Assembly (NCBI RefSeq): GCF_032854445.1
Contig: NC_088306.1
Location: 5,264,373-5,328,372 of the forward strand
Length of the DNA stretch: 64,000 nucleotides
Direction: 5' to 3'
DNA from: Liolophura sinensis
Lineage: Eukaryota > Mollusca > Polyplacophora > Chitonida > Chitonidae
Positions 1 to 13,332 of the stretch are shown here, piece by piece. The notes beneath the pieces were generated by a model. The model searched no databases and was not told the DNA's origin. It saw only the letters and a program-made list of their open reading frames with translations. The translations under genes and the position numbers were made by a program. Positions within the stretch are counted from its first letter, which is position 1. Every line of letters starts with the position of its first letter.

Positions 1-230
1 TGATAGTGTAATAGAGCAGTGACGACAGCGTGATAGTGTAATAGAACGGTGACGACAGTGTGATAGTGTAATAGAGCAGTGACGACAGTGTGATAGTGTA
101 ATAGAACAGTGACGAGAGTGTGATAGTGTAATAGAACAGTGACGACAGTGTGATAGTGTAATACAGCAGTGACGACAGTGTGATAGTGTAAAAGAACAGT
201 AACGACAGTGTTATAGTGTGAAGATTGTCA
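1..230. repeat. 30-bp tandem array
   Basis: About seven and a half near-identical 30-bp units, each beginning TGATAGTGTAATAGA and ending GTGACGACAGTG. The array runs off the left edge of the window, so its true length is unknown. The last unit decays near 220-230. No coding potential is evident. Confidence 0.95.
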
Positions 231-514
231 CACGTAGCCAATGAATTCTGGCCTCTTGTCAATTTGCCTAGATTAGGGTTTTAATCAAAACCATTAATAT
301 CAACTAGATCAAAAATTCAATGATATTATTATTGCATTTCTTCTCTTGACAATGCTGACCGCCGTCGTATATAAGTAAGTGAAATATTTTTAAGTACTGT
401 GGAAAACACCAACCAAATAAGTACATAATTTAGACGTTATGTATCTAAAATTACTCAAAAATTGTTCTCATCACATTTAGTGAACATTTACATAAAGGAA
501 TGCAAAGGAACCAA

Positions 515-1440
515 GCCTCGAGAATTCTTACTCCACCAGCAGGCACCAGGCATCAGGAGCTCTCAGTCCTCCACCAGGGATCAGGCCTCGGGAGCTCTTA
601 GTCCACAGGCAAGGACCAAGCCTCGGGAGCTCTTAGTCAACCGGCAAGAACCAAGCCTCGGGAGATCTTAGTCCACCACAGGTACCAGACCTCAGGAGCT
701 CTTAGTCCACCAGCAGAGACCAGGTCTCGGAAACTTAGTCCACCAGAAAGGACAAGGACTCGGGAGTTCTTAGTCCGCCAGTAGGGACCAGGCCTCGGGA
801 GTTCTGAGTCCACAGGGAGAAGGCCTTGGGAACTCTTAGTCCACCAGCAGGGACCAGGCCTCGGGAGTTCTTAGTCCACCAGCAGGGAACAGGCCTCGGG
901 AGTTCTGTGCCCACAGGGACAAGGCCTTGGGAGCTCTTAGTCCACCAGCATTGATCAGGCCTCGGCAGCTCTAAGTCCACCAGCAGGGACCGAATCTCGG
1001 AAACCCTTAGTCAACCAGCAGGCACCAGGCCTCGGGAGCTCTAAGTCCACCAGCAGGCACCAGTCCTGGGGAACTCTTAGTCCACCAGCAGGGACCAGGC
1101 CTAAGGAACTCTCAGTCCACCAGCCTGGATCAGGCCTCGATAGCTCGTAATCCGTTAGCAGGGGTCAGGCCTTGGGAACTTAGTCCACCAGCTGGGACCA
1201 GGCCTCTGGAGCTCTTCATCCATCAGAAGGGACCAAGCCTCGGGAACTCTGTCCACCAGCAGGGACCAGATCTCGGGAACTCTTAGTTAACCATCAGGGA
1301 CCAGCTCTCGGGAACTCTTAGTCCACCAGCAGGGACCAGCTCTCGGGAACTCTTAGTCCACCAGCTGGGACCAGGCCTCGGGAGTTCTTAGTCCACCAGC
1401 AGGGACCAAGTCTCCGGAACTCTTAGTCCAACGGGTGAAT
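515..1440. repeat. About 35-bp tandem array (CCAGGCCTCGGGAGCTCTTA type)
   Basis: Roughly 26 diverged units of about 30-36 bp, with the recurrent core CCAGGCCTCGGGAGCTCTTA followed by GTCCACCAGCAGGGA. Unit length and sequence vary, so the array is older than the one at the left edge. Open frames across it on both strands follow the repeat period and are not genes. Confidence 0.9.
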
Positions 1441-1488
1441 CCTGGTTCATGCAGGATAACCATACAAAAAACTACTTGGCAGGGTATA

Positions 1489-1745
1489 CGTGGCCGAGTG
1501 GTTAACGTGCCAGGGTGGAGCGATACCCAGGAATCTGTCACTGCTCGTTGTACGCCCAAGACCAGCTGATGCTGGCTTCCTAGCCGGTCGTACGTGGGAA
1601 GGTTTTCTAGCAACTTGCGAATCGCCGTGGGTTCCCTCCGTTTTCTGCCCCGTGTACGCCCACCACCATGTTGACTCAGCATCGTATAAGTGGAATGTCC
1701 TTGTGTATGGTATAGCCTCATACCCTAACCACAAATACAAGCGAT
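1489..1745 (+). mobile_element. SINE, family 1 (tRNA-derived head)
   Basis: Begins with a tRNA-like head, GTGGCCGAGTGGTTAACGTG. It continues through the body shared by all family-1 copies in this window (GCTGGCTTCCT, CGTGGGAAGGT, CGTGGGTTCCC) to the tail CGTATAAGTGGAAT. Closely related copies occur at 18.0, 25.4, 31.2, 32.5, 50.1, 51.0, 54.0 and 63.2 kb. Such SINEs are RNA polymerase III transcripts mobilised by LINE enzymes (family knowledge). Confidence 0.75.
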
Positions 1746-2879
1746 AATGAAAGTACCTCTTGCAACATAGGTTCCTTATATATAAAGCCGTTCTGTATTT
1801 TGTACAGAGAAGTGAAACATCCGCTGCTGCGCCATAACCTATCACGACATCTTAGATTAGATGTGATCTGCTACATGTATCGCAATTGTCCATCGGATAC
1901 TATTGTCTACTTGCCTGGCCTGATACCGTTGTAACACATCCTGTGACACTCTTCAGACTTGTAGACAGAGACGGCCATCAAGTACTTCAGACAGTAACCA
2001 CGGGGAATCTGTCATAATCCGTCCATAGCAGTGAATGTTTTCAAGTTTCGTTGCTAGGCGACAGCCGTATATATGAATAGCTTTTCCTAAAAGCTGTCCA
2101 AATGTCTGTCATAAACGGAATGGACAAAATCAGAGTTAATGATGTAGTATGGAGAGAGGAATCGCGCACAGTGCTAGACTGGGATACGAGGCATCAACAC
2201 AGAAGGAAAAATCCGAGCGGCGACGATAAAATGAAAGTTGTCAAATGGTCCCACGTGCCTCTATTAGGGTTTTATTCTAACTCTTCGAGTGAATTTATGT
2301 CAATAATATAGCCTGAAGACTGCTGAATATTATAGATAGTAGGACGGTGAACTTGTAGTTGCCTGTGTCCAGTGCACATGTACCTAGTTTGTGGGTCAGA
2401 TCGAGGCAGTGTCAGTGTTGTGAAGTTGTGAAGTCTTGTGAAGATTTTTCGTGATTGGAACGTTAAAGTACATAAATGTATATCCCTCTTACGTTAAATC
2501 TAACAAATCCCTTGAAAAACTTATGTTAAGAATCCATCAATGGATACACTGTTTTTTGCGATTCAAATTTACAACTGTGGAACAAATGGCATGGTACTTC
2601 AGAGATACTCCTTTTGTGGGAGAGAGAAACAGGACAATACACGTAAAAATATGGGCCACTATCTCCATAATAGAAGGGCCTTCGGTGGGCCAAATAGTTA
2701 AAGCACTGGCACAAAAATAGGCCTTCTAACAACAAGGTCACAGGTACGATTCTAGCTCTCGCAAATTTGGCCGAGGAGGTAGGCCCAGAGGTTTGTCAGG
2801 TAAGTGTACCTGGCGAAAGAATGGTTCACATCTATACTGGACAACTCACTCAACCCTAATAGCCATCATGTAAGAGAAA

Positions 2880-4690
2880 ACTCTTGAGCACGGAGTTAAA
2901 CAACAATCAAATGATATCAACAATGGTAGTCAGGTTATGTATGCCATGCTTCTTGCCCTGTTTCATGCAGGCAAATCAAAACACTGACATTGCAGCTCTC
3001 TTTCAGCTCACTGTAATATCAAGCTGTTATAGGGTTGTTCAGCTATCTGTATTAAACAAGCTGTATACGGTTTGCTCAACTACCTGTAAGAAGCAAGCTG
3101 GGGGAAAGTTGTTCAGCTCTCTGTGGAAACAAGCTGGGAAAACGTTGTTCACCTCACCGTAATAAACAGACTGAGAAAATGTTCTTCATCATTGTAATAA
3201 ACAAACCAGGAAAAGGTTCTTTACCAATGTGATATACAAGCTTGGAAAGGGTTGTTCATCACCGTGATAGGAAGCTAGGTAAAGTTTGTTCATCACTGTA
3301 TAGAGCAAGCTGAAAAAAGTTGTACCGTAATAAACATGCTGTGAAAGGTTGTTAACCACGACAAGTGTTGGTCACCTCACTGTATTAAACAAGCTGGAAA
3401 ATGGTTGTTAAGCTATCTGTAAGAAGCAAGCTGGAGGAAAATTGTTCAGTTCACTGCATTAAACAAGCTGGGAAGAGGTTGTTCAGCTCACCGTATTAAA
3501 CAAGCTGGAAAAAGGTTGTTCAGCTATCTGTAAGAAGCAAGCTGGAGGAAAATTGTTCAGTTCACTGCATTAAACAAGCTGGGAAGAGGTTGTTCAGCTC
3601 ACCGTATTAAACAAGCTGGAAAAAGGTTGTTCAGCTATCTGTAAGAAGCAAGCTGGAGGAAAATTGTTCAGTTCACTGCATTAAACAAGCTGGGAAGAGG
3701 TTGTTCAGCTCACCGTATTAAACAAGCTGGAAAAAGTTGTTCACCTCACCGTAATAAACAGACTGGGAAAATGTTCTTCATCACTGTGATAAATAAGCTT
3801 GGAAAAGGTTGTTCATCACTGTATTGAACAAGCTGGGAAAAGGTTGTCGAGTTCGCTGTAATAAACAAGCTGGGAAAAGTTTGTTCATCACTGTATTAAA
3901 CAAGCTGGTAAAAGTTGTTTAGCTCACCGTAATAATCATGCTGTGAAAAGGTTATGAAACAGGACAAGGGTTGTTCAGCTCACTATATTAAACAAGCAGG
4001 AGAAAGGTTGTTCAGTTATCTGTAAGAAGCAAGCTGGGAAAAGTTGTTCAGCTCACAGTATTAAACAAACTCTGGAAAAGTTGTTCACCTCACCGTCATA
4101 AACAAACTGGGAAAATATTCTTCATCACTCTGATAAACTAGCTTAGAAAAGGTTGTTCATCACTGTGATAAACAAGCTGGGAAAGCTGAGTTCACTGTGA
4201 TAAAGAAGATTGAAAAGTTTGTTCATCACTGTATTGAGCAAGCCGAGAAAAGCTGTTCAGCTCACCATAATAAACATGCTGTAAAAAGGGTGTTAAAGAA
4301 GACAAATGTTGGTCACCTCACTGTATTAAACAAGCTGGTTGCTTAGTTTTCTGTAAGAAGCAAGCTGGGGGGGGGGGATTTTTCAGCTCACTGCATTAAA
4401 CAAGCCGTAATAAACAAACTGGGCAAAAGTTGTTCATCACTGTGAAAAACAAGCTTAGAAAGGTTTGTTCAAATCACTGTTATAAACAAACCAGGGAAAG
4501 ATTTTTCATCAATGCGATAAACAAGCTAGGTAAGGGTTTTTCATCACTTGGAAAAGTTTGTTTATCTCTGTATTAAACAAGCTGGGAAAAGGTTGTTCAT
4601 CATTGTATTGAACAAGCTGGGAAACATTGTTTAACTCACCGTAATAAACAAGCTGTGAAAAGGTTGTTAAACAAGACTTATCTCTTTTCA
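2880..4690. repeat. About 38-bp minisatellite with higher-order units
   Basis: Around 45 diverged units of the type TTGTTCAGCTCACTGTATTA followed by AACAAGCTGGGAAAAGG. Between about 3420 and 3735 a block of three units (about 119 bp) is repeated nearly perfectly three times, which is a young higher-order expansion inside an older array. The duplicate segment retains only a short remnant at 11335-11545. Confidence 0.9.
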
Positions 4691-5289
4691 GCTATGACAT
4701 AAAAAAGGCATCCTTATACTTTTCACGACTTGATTAAACTGTCACTCGTGTTAGCTTTTTTCTTATATTTTAACATTGATAACAATTTTAAACACGACAC
4801 CTCGCGGGCTAATTTCGACTTTATAAGACTCCATGCTATCTGAACAATTCAGGCTACCAGATCCCAATATGCTCGGGACGTTGAATTATCTCACTGGTGC
4901 AAGCAAATCGAATTTCCAAAACCATGCTGTTATATGTAAAAATCTGTTTCAGTTACCAATAGTCTCAAAGTAGCCTACCAAATAACGCTTGAATCCGTTA
5001 CAATCTACAAAACACTGGCCCGAGACTTGAATGCATCTGTTACTTTTTTCCCCTAAATTCAAGCGCATTTACTCCGAGTGACACAGTTTACACATTCTTC
5101 CGAATGGCGTACATTGGAAAGCAAAGACTGGTAAACATGCAGAGTATGGCATTATAACGCAAGTCTAGATCCACAGACCTTGTGCCACTTTCATACGATA
5201 TACATGTAGTTAGCCTCAAATGTCACAAGAGAATTACCCCCAGAATGACAAACAGATTTATGGTAAAGCGTTTTTTTTAAATGACATTG

Positions 5290-5520
5290 CGCTTCTGTTA
5301 ATTACTAGGGAAAAAATAGTTGGCTCGTCTACGTGATGGAATCCCGATTTCGGTATGTACGTGTCGTCTTGACGTTGAATCGATCAAAGGCTGAGGCGAA
5401 CCAGGGACAGACAGGCTCACCATAAAACAGAGAGCAGCTTGTACCTGGATCAGTGCGAGGCTAGCAGTCAGCTCAAGGGCAGCCCGTTGTTCCTTCAGAC
5501 AATGGTACATATACCTAGGA
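5290..5520. other. Conserved island in duplication copy A
   Basis: This stretch resembles 12105-12320 of copy B far more closely than its flanks do. On the minus strand both copies keep an open frame of at least 55 codons with mostly matching residues (shared core SVPGSPQPLIDSTSRR). It could be an exon, a noncoding RNA or simply a slower-diverging block. I do not recognise the peptide. Confidence 0.35.
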
Positions 5521-6949
5521 TTTCGTTAGTACAAAAAAGTAAACCCGATCTAGACCCGTCACTGACATTAAAACCGAATGAGTAGAAACCATGACAAAGG
5601 GAGAGCAAGCTAGTTTAGAGAAAGTAGGTAGCTGAGATGTACCGGTTTACCGCTGGAGCCCATCAAGAATTGTTTAACTGCAATCCTGTTGTTAACGAAG
5701 TCGTTGGGAGACGGATAGATCTTGTGTTCTCGCTGAACCAACCAGCCGAGATCATATCTCCAGTATCAACAGCATCAAACCGATCTGTCTACTTTCTTGT
5801 TAGCTTTCCATTATTATACCGGATCTCGATTTTATCTGATATTTATTCCAGAGTTATTTTCCTTTCCTCATGCGTCTGTAGTCACGTGGTTTGATGATAC
5901 ATTTGTTTCGGATAACGTGGAGATATATGATCTGGCACCGTGCCTGAGGTTTGTTGGTAAATGGCAATATAGCCAGTTATCAAACTGTTTTAAGCCCATG
6001 GCAAGGAAATGATTACGGAGAAATCCCCCCAAAACTACATTGTACAAGTTAGAACATTTGATTTGACTTAAAAGGATAATGGCGTAAGATTCATTTTTAT
6101 CATTTCATTACGTTGCTAAAACTTGACTCCCTAATTTTTGTTGGTAATTTTTTAACAGCAATTGTAGAATGTCAGAGAAGCAGTACTCAGCTGTAGAGTT
6201 ATGACATCATGACAGTGGGATAATGTACTTTCATTTTGTGACACTGCCTTTTCACGGCACTTTAATACTGCTAGGCTATCTTTGTTACAGGATGGGACCT
6301 TGTGTATTTAGATACTTTATTTTCATATCTAACGTGTTAAGTCAAAATACTGGAGTATTGTTCAGAGTGTTAATATTGTGGTAACCTCAGGGATCTGAAC
6401 TCGGACATCCGCACTGGACAGTCCTGCACCATGGTTGCCAAGGTATACTGTAAAGAGAAACTTCCACCGGATACTGCTTTTATAATCATCGGAAATGTAG
6501 TCCTGCTACAATGGCTTAACCTCTACCAAAATTGCCCTTCCCATTGATCTGAATCCCGCTCTATGAAAAGATGAAGTTTTCTTTAGATTGGTTTCGCGGA
6601 TTTCTTTGAAACGAAAAATTGGTGAAAGCGTAATATCCATATAACATAAGCAAACCTGTAAACAAAGTCACTACAAGTTATAATATACAACTGTTCGCGT
6701 TTCGTGTTGTGACAATGACTAAACTTTGCTGTCAGAATGAGGTATCCGTTAATTACACGATGGCTCACATGGACTGCATGCTAGACTGATCCATTTCAGT
6801 AATCAATGAAAGGATCAACTTCCATTGTGGTCGAGAAGTACGTTCCAGACGAATTTTAGCTGTTTAGAAAAGCCCTCTTCAGGGAAAATACCTCAGTGAT
6901 CCAACGCTTCCAGTACTAACAAATCTTCCGGGATTTTCATTTAGAATGC

Positions 6950-7250
6950 ATGAATGAATGAATGAATGAAAGCTTAGGGTTTATCGCCATAATTAACAAC
7001 TTTTCAGTCATATAACGACGAGGGTCATACCAAATACTGTAGCTGTGTGTACATATAATGTGTCTTTTGTGGCAGGGCGTGTCACAAAAGACAACGTGCT
7101 GCCGCCAATGAAGGATCAGGCCATAGACATCAGACATGACACGCCACCCAGTCACAGTACACTGACACCGGGCCAGCCAGCCAGGTTTCCGTGCTTTAAC
7201 CTCTCAGTGCTGGGCGCCAAGCGAGGCAGCAGCCAGTACCATTTTTAAAG
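6950..7250. mobile_element. SINE fragments
   Basis: 6950-7025 matches the 3' end of SINE family 2 (a GTTTAACGTCGTAATTAAC-like segment and AGTCATATGACGACG in diverged form). 7040-7250 holds a further repeat containing CTCAGTGCTGGGCGCCAAGC and resembles segments at 48.45-48.6 kb and 50.35-50.5 kb. No intact copy is present. Confidence 0.5.
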
Positions 7251-7287
7251 TTTTTTTGTAAGACCCAACCTGGCTTTGATCTCTGGT

Positions 7288-7560
7288 CTCTTGATTTTGA
7301 GTGAATGAGTGAGTGTTTGGGGTTTAACGTCGTAGTTAACGTAGTCGTCAGTCATATGACGACGAAAGAATCCTTAGAGTGCATTTAATCTGCCTCCTTG
7401 TTGTAGGAAGGACTTTCACCGCTTTTTTATCTAATGCAGCTTCACTAAGACGCCTTACCAAAGGCAAGTAAGTCGCACCACCCAAACCATTATACTGATA
7501 TGGGTCAGCCAGTCGTTGCACTATCCCCTTCATGCTGAACGCCAAGCGAGGAAGTTACAA
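7288..7560 (-). mobile_element. SINE, family 2, minus-strand copy
   Basis: Reverse complement of the family-2 body seen in full at 19191-19540. The 3' end, with CAGTCATATGACGACGAA, lies on the left, and the CACTATCCCCTTCATGCTGA segment on the right. The tRNA-like head is missing or decayed. It is absent from the matching position of duplication copy B, so it inserted after the duplication or was lost there. Confidence 0.7.
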
Positions 7561-8880
7561 CTTCCTGTGGAGCTCTTTACTATGAACGAATCGATGGATT
7601 AGGGTAATAAGAGACAAATGACGATAAAGAATAATGAAGCCAATGGTAAGGATGGTCGAGATCAAAGATTTCCAACGGGATATTGTCTGAACTATGTTTG
7701 TAGATACATGTAGCGGTTTGCAGGCATTGCAGTTTTATCCTTTGTCTTTACTTATTTCATTGACGATTAACGCAGGAATTAAGAACATAATACTTTTACG
7801 ACGGGTGTTACGTTTATAATTGATGGAAAACGCGTACAGTTCGAAGGAAAGCACCGCCCTTCGCCAGGAAGCTGGCACACTTCCCAACTTAAAACCGCAG
7901 TCATGTGGGCTAGATGAGGATTGGACGAGGCCTGGCCTAATTCATCAGCGACGGTTTGACATTAAATCATGACCCTTCATTCAATCAGTGAGACATCGGC
8001 CGTGTCGGCCAACGCAAAAGTGGCGGTTTAGCGAAATGAACCGGAGAGAACTATATTTTATAGATAATGCTTCTACCACAGAGAGAATTTAACGACCTGG
8101 GTTTATTCGAGAATTCAGCACTCACAAGTCTGTGAAGAAGAGAAAGCAGAAAAATGTTGATTTCACGAATGGTACGTATATAGGTGGAAAATACTCAAGT
8201 ATGGGCTAGAAGCAAGATTATTTCAGCTAATTAGACGTTGATATAATGAGATAAACTTATTTAATGATCTATAAGTCTTTACAAATAACGGGCTCAGTTG
8301 CTACTTACCGAGATGTCAAAAATTATAATCTGGGTTTGCATTTCTGGTTGCCTCACCTATGTCAGTTTTTTCATCGATCTTGGTTTTGATTGTGTCTTTT
8401 GTCACACGGAGAATGCTACCGCATTCGTCCGGTTAATGATTTCCTAATGACCCGGTGATCTCGTGATGTACTGGACAGTTAGTATCGCTTCTGATTGCTG
8501 TACTGGGCTACATAATTGATATATACTGAGCGCTGCTTTGGATGAATGGACCACAATTCATTAGCAAGGCTTGTAACACGATATTGCCTTTGTCTCATAA
8601 AGCATACCTAAACAGTGACTGCACTATCTGTCTTCTGTAGATCCACTAGTACAGTGGCATAGAGGCCTGTCATTTTCATATCTGAGCCCGTTGATGGACT
8701 GCTATTATAGAGCAGCTCGGGAATTGGTTCATATTTTAGTCACGTGAGCGGCAATATACACGGCTTGCTCCATTTCATACACACTCTCCGTGTATTGTGG
8801 ATTATCTTGTATTGTCTTTTCGACATTAGGTCATAATAAGGACTTTTTCAACCTTCTAAGCTAGTGGTTGAAACGGGTAA

Positions 8881-10680
8881 TCCTGACTGATAACAAAATG
8901 CCCAGTAGGTGAGAATATCTCAGGAACAGTTTATTCAGCGTGCAGCACGTGACAGAGAGTTTGTTAATCATTTCGGTAGCTAGTCATCAGTTCTGTAAAA
9001 TGCACAAACACAGTATATCAGAGCAGTGATACGGAATTGAATCAAATGCACATTGCACGCACCTGTTACAATATAATAAGTAGTTAAATCAAATGATAGT
9101 CAATTACACCAAGACAACTGTACATAAATAAACAACAAAATTTTTCTATCATATTACAATAAATAACAGACAAAAAAATAATACTGCCATTATCTCGCAA
9201 ATCTTGTGAAGATACACAACATGACGATGGTCTACAACCTGACTTAAAGTTTAAATTTTATCCACTAAAACAACCATTCAAATTTTCTGGCGTACAAATG
9301 AAGGTAATAAATTACTTGTAGACTTAATGAAATTCGATTAATTCAATAAAATCTCAATTTAGGGGGCACAACTTTTAAACGATGTAATCAAAGCACGTTA
9401 CTCATCATTATGCTACAAGAGTTCTATATATCATTCAAATCACTGCACTATGCAAGTCATTTAAAGGAATTTGCTTAGCCAAGTCAAAGAATTCCAAGAA
9501 AATAAACGCATCACCAGATCCTGTGAACTTCTCAGTTAAAAACTCAATGAAAATATCTCCTATTTATAATACAAAACATATCTAGACGAACACTTAACTC
9601 TACTAAACACAATATAGTCATTACCCTATCTAAACAAACAGAGTACGTTGCTGTGGGAATATAGTAGGCTACTCTAGCAGATTTACTGAACGAAAAATAC
9701 GCGTATAATTCATTGACTTTAGACAAAATAAAATAAAATAAAAATGTACATTACCTGAGAAGTAAATCTCCTAGGATTTGCTGTACAAAATTTACCAGTC
9801 TGATACGGTGCAGCACTGCGTGCAGTCTGCAATATTGATCAGTGCGCAGCAAAGGGTCGCGGTTGCGCAAAGGGAAATAACTCAAACAGCGGTCATGTGA
9901 ATAAAACAGCGCTTTGATTCACTAATTTCGACTGCTTATAGCTCCTGAATCCCCAACAAGGTACTGGGGTTTAAATCTGGAACAGGCTATAAATCAGTAT
10001 TATAATTTAGCAATGGTATTTCTGAGGTATTTGTAATTAGTTGTGAGGTTTTTTTTTACAGCGATGATGCCCGTTGACACAGTTGTGAGATTCTAAGGAA
10101 AATGGCTTAAATTCCAGTACTCTCATTCTGTTTTATTTAATCTATTTATTACGGTTGCCAGTCAATGTTTGTTTGTCGAAATACTGGTTTTAGGGCCGCC
10201 TTCCTTTCGGATATCGCGGCCCATCAACTCTGCGCTTTTACTGAATCATTATTGTTATTTTTTTTTGTTAACTTTGCATTGCGAAATGTCCATTTACATA
10301 TATAGGTCCTACACTACATTTATGATTGTGTGTTTTTTACAATAATATATACCTGGGTAGTTGGAATGGATTTTAGAACTTAATTGTTGGAGTATGGCAT
10401 TTGTGAATCAAGAATAACAACTGAGATGAAGAGCAACTAAGGAAAGTGTGAGCAGAAACAGAAGTACAAGGAGAATTGTTGATAGACAATGGTTCCCTGG
10501 CTTCCTCCTTATGTGCCGTGGTGGACAAGTGCTTTGGTCACATACACCGGTCAGTGTTTACACCCTGACCTACATTTTATCCGTGAATAATTCTTGATCA
10601 CGGCATCAAACGGTAAATACCTAAATACATCGCCACGCAAAGCCTGACTCCTGAGGCAACCGGCAACCAAACTACCCCTG
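8881..10680. other. Spacer between duplication copies, nothing recognised
   Basis: AT-rich DNA separating the two duplicated segments. I see no exon with convincing splice sites, no long tandem array and no complete mobile element here. Confidence 0.5.
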
Positions 10681-11334
10681 CAAACATAAGAACCTTATAT
10701 ATAAAGGAATTGATTTACCAAATATCGTTTCTAAAGAGAGGTTATTCGTATGTTGCTCCATTATAACCTTCTTCGGCGTCGTAGATTAGATGTGATCTGC
10801 TATCACGTTTGTCCATATGATACTGTTATCTACTCTGACGTTAGCTAGAAGACTCGAAACCTTATACCCCAGAAACACATTCTGTGACACTCTTCAGAGA
10901 TGTAGACCGAGGCGCTCATAAACTACTTCAGACATTAAACACTCGGAATCTGTCATAATCCGTCCATAGCAGTCACCGTCTTCAGGTTTCGTTGCTAGGC
11001 GACAGCCGTTTATATGAAAAGCTCTTCCTGAAGGCTGTCCAAACGTCGCCTATAAATCGGATGGACAAAATCACAGTTAATAATGTAGTGTGGAGAGAGG
11101 AATCGCGCACAGTGCTAGACCGACATAAAAGACATGATCATGGAAAGCAAAACCCGAGTGGCGACGATAAAATGACATTTGTCAAATGGCCACACGTAAA
11201 TCAGGCCGGTGGGCAATTTACCTCTGTTAGAATTTTATTCTAACTCTTCGTGTGAATGCTGCAATATTTATTTATTTATTTGATTGGTGTTTTACGCCGT
11301 ACTCAAGAATATTTCATTATTATTATTTATTATT

Positions 11335-11545
11335 GTCATAAACTATCAGGGAAAGGGTTGTTCAGCTCACTCTAAAAGGTTGTTCATTACTTTGAAGAAA
11401 AAGTTGGGAAAAGGATATTCATCAGTGTGATAAACAAATTGGTTACAGGTTGTTCAGTTCACTGTATTAAACAAGCTGGGAAAAGATTGTTCATCACCGT
11501 ATCAAACAAGCAGGAAGAAGGATGTTCATCACTGTATTAAACAAG
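11335..11545. repeat. Short remnant of the 38-bp minisatellite
   Basis: Five or so units of the TTGTTCAGCTCACTGTATTA type, at the position in copy B that corresponds to the 1.8-kb array of copy A. Confidence 0.8.
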
Positions 11546-12104
11546 GCTTAACCCTCGCCATCTATGGCGCAGAAAAGGGATACTTACCGTACCTCAGGAT
11601 TCCGATAAAGTGTCACTCATCTTAAGCCTTTTTCTCAAATTTGAACCTTTATAGCAATTTCAAACAGGATACCTCACTGGTTGAGTTCGGGTTGTATAAC
11701 TCTCCGCACTATCTGGACAATTCGGACAAACAGAGCCCAGGGGTGCCGGACGTTTTGAAGTATCCCTCAGGTGAAATTTGATTGAATTTCCCAAATTATG
11801 CTGTTTTTTGTAACAATAGCCCCAAGCTATTCCTTAAAATAATGTTTGAATCCGTTAAAATTCGCAAAACACTGTTCACTGATTTAAATTTATCTTTTTC
11901 TTGTTTCCCTTAAATCCAAGCGCTTTACTGTTTAACGATACAGTATACACATACTTACGAATTGCGTACATTGGAAAGCAAAAACTAGTAAAATCACAAA
12001 CTAATTTGCTTTATGTTAGCCTCAAATGTCACAAGAGAATTACCCCCAGAATGACAAACAGATTTATGGTAAGGCATTTTTTTCAAAAATGACATTACGT
12101 TTCT

Positions 12105-12320
12105 GTTAATTAATAGGATAAAATAATTGGCTCGTCTACGTGATGGAATCCCGATTTCGGTACGTACATGTCGTCTAGACGTTGAATCGATCAAAGGCTG
12201 AGGCGAACCAGGGACAGACTGGCTCATCATAAAATAGTGAGCAGCTTGTACCTGGATCAGTGCGAGGCTTACAGTCAGCTCAAGGGCAGCCCCTTGTCCC
12301 TTCAGACAATGGCACATACA
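12105..12320. other. Conserved island in duplication copy B
   Basis: Partner of 5290-5520. Between 12145 and 12300 I count only about a dozen differences from copy A by eye. The minus-strand frame stays open from 12317 to 11994. Function unknown. Confidence 0.35.
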
Positions 12321-12364
12321 CCTAGGGTGGCGTTAGTACAAAGAAGTAAACCCGATCTAGACCC

Positions 12365-12655
12365 GGCGCTGATATTTAAACCGAATGGGTAGAAACAATG
12401 ACAAAGGGCGAGCAAGTTAGTCTAGAGAAAGTAGGTAGCTGAGATGTACCGGTTTACCGCTGGAGTCCATCAGGAATTGTCCCTCCATAAAATGGCCACC
12501 CAGGGTGGCGTTATTACAAAGAACTAAACCCTTTATGGCCCGGCTGTGATATTAAAACCGATTGGGTAGAAATGGTGGAGACGCCAACAAGCGGAGGGCG
12601 AGTTGATCTAGAAAAAGTAGGTAGCTGAGATGAACCGCTTTACCGGTGGAGGCCA
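12365..12655. repeat. Two-unit local duplication
   Basis: The segment around AAAGTAGGTAGCTGAGATG occurs twice, near 12427 and near 12613, each preceded by a copy of TTAAAACCGAATGGGTAGAA and followed by a related CTGGAG-CCAT segment. Copy A has a single unit near 5560-5665, so this doubling is specific to copy B. Confidence 0.7.
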
Positions 12656-13332
12656 TAATTAATTGGCTTACTGGTATGTACTTGTTAACGAAGCTGTTGG
12701 GAGACGCAGAGTTGCTATCTTATCTTTGAATCAATTCGCCCAGATTCCAACGAGATATGAGGCTGATCACATCTCCAGCATCAAACCGATATGTCTACTC
12801 CCTTGTTAGCTTTCCATTATTATGTCGGGATCTGGATTTTATCTAATATTTTTCCCACAGCTATTTTCCTTTCCTAGTCCGCCTGTAGTCACTTGATTTG
12901 ATGAGAGATCAGTTTGCGGAAAACGCAAAGAAATATGATCTGACATATCGTTCGTAGTTTTGTAGGCTAATTGCAATGTGGCCAGTTATCAAACTGTTTT
13001 AATCTTAAAAGAGGGACTTCTGTGACCGAAGTGTTAAGAACGCCAGAACGGCACAATAATCCAGAAACCTCTCAACAATGCGGTCGCTGTGAGTTCAGGT
13101 CCAAGTTTTGGAATTTTTCTTTGGAATTCCCGTACACGATCTGGAGTTTATTCTCTACGACGAATGAATCAATAGATTAGGCTAATTTGCGTGGATAAGC
13201 CATATCAAACTGTATGACGACACGCTCGGGATGAAGGATTTCAAAAAAGATACTTTCTGCATTGTGTTTGTCAGATACATTTGACTCTCAGCAGGCATTA
13301 TAGTTTTATTGTTTGTCTTTCTTTCTTTCAGT

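Larger units (their letters stand above)
1746..8880. repeat. Segmental duplication, copy A
   Basis: Blocks of this interval reappear in the same order and orientation at about 10690-14530. Examples are GATTAGATGTGATCTGCTA (1856 and 10787), GTTTCGTTGCTAGGCGACAG (2045 and 10987), the block near 5340 matching 12145, and the block near 8000-8530 matching 13650-14180. The copies have diverged by substitutions and indels. Copy A holds a much longer minisatellite and its own SINE insertions. I recognise no gene in it. Confidence 0.8.

Noticed and set aside
1-230. CRISPR-like array
   Set aside because: The 30-bp units are directly adjacent with no unique spacers, and the DNA is eukaryotic.
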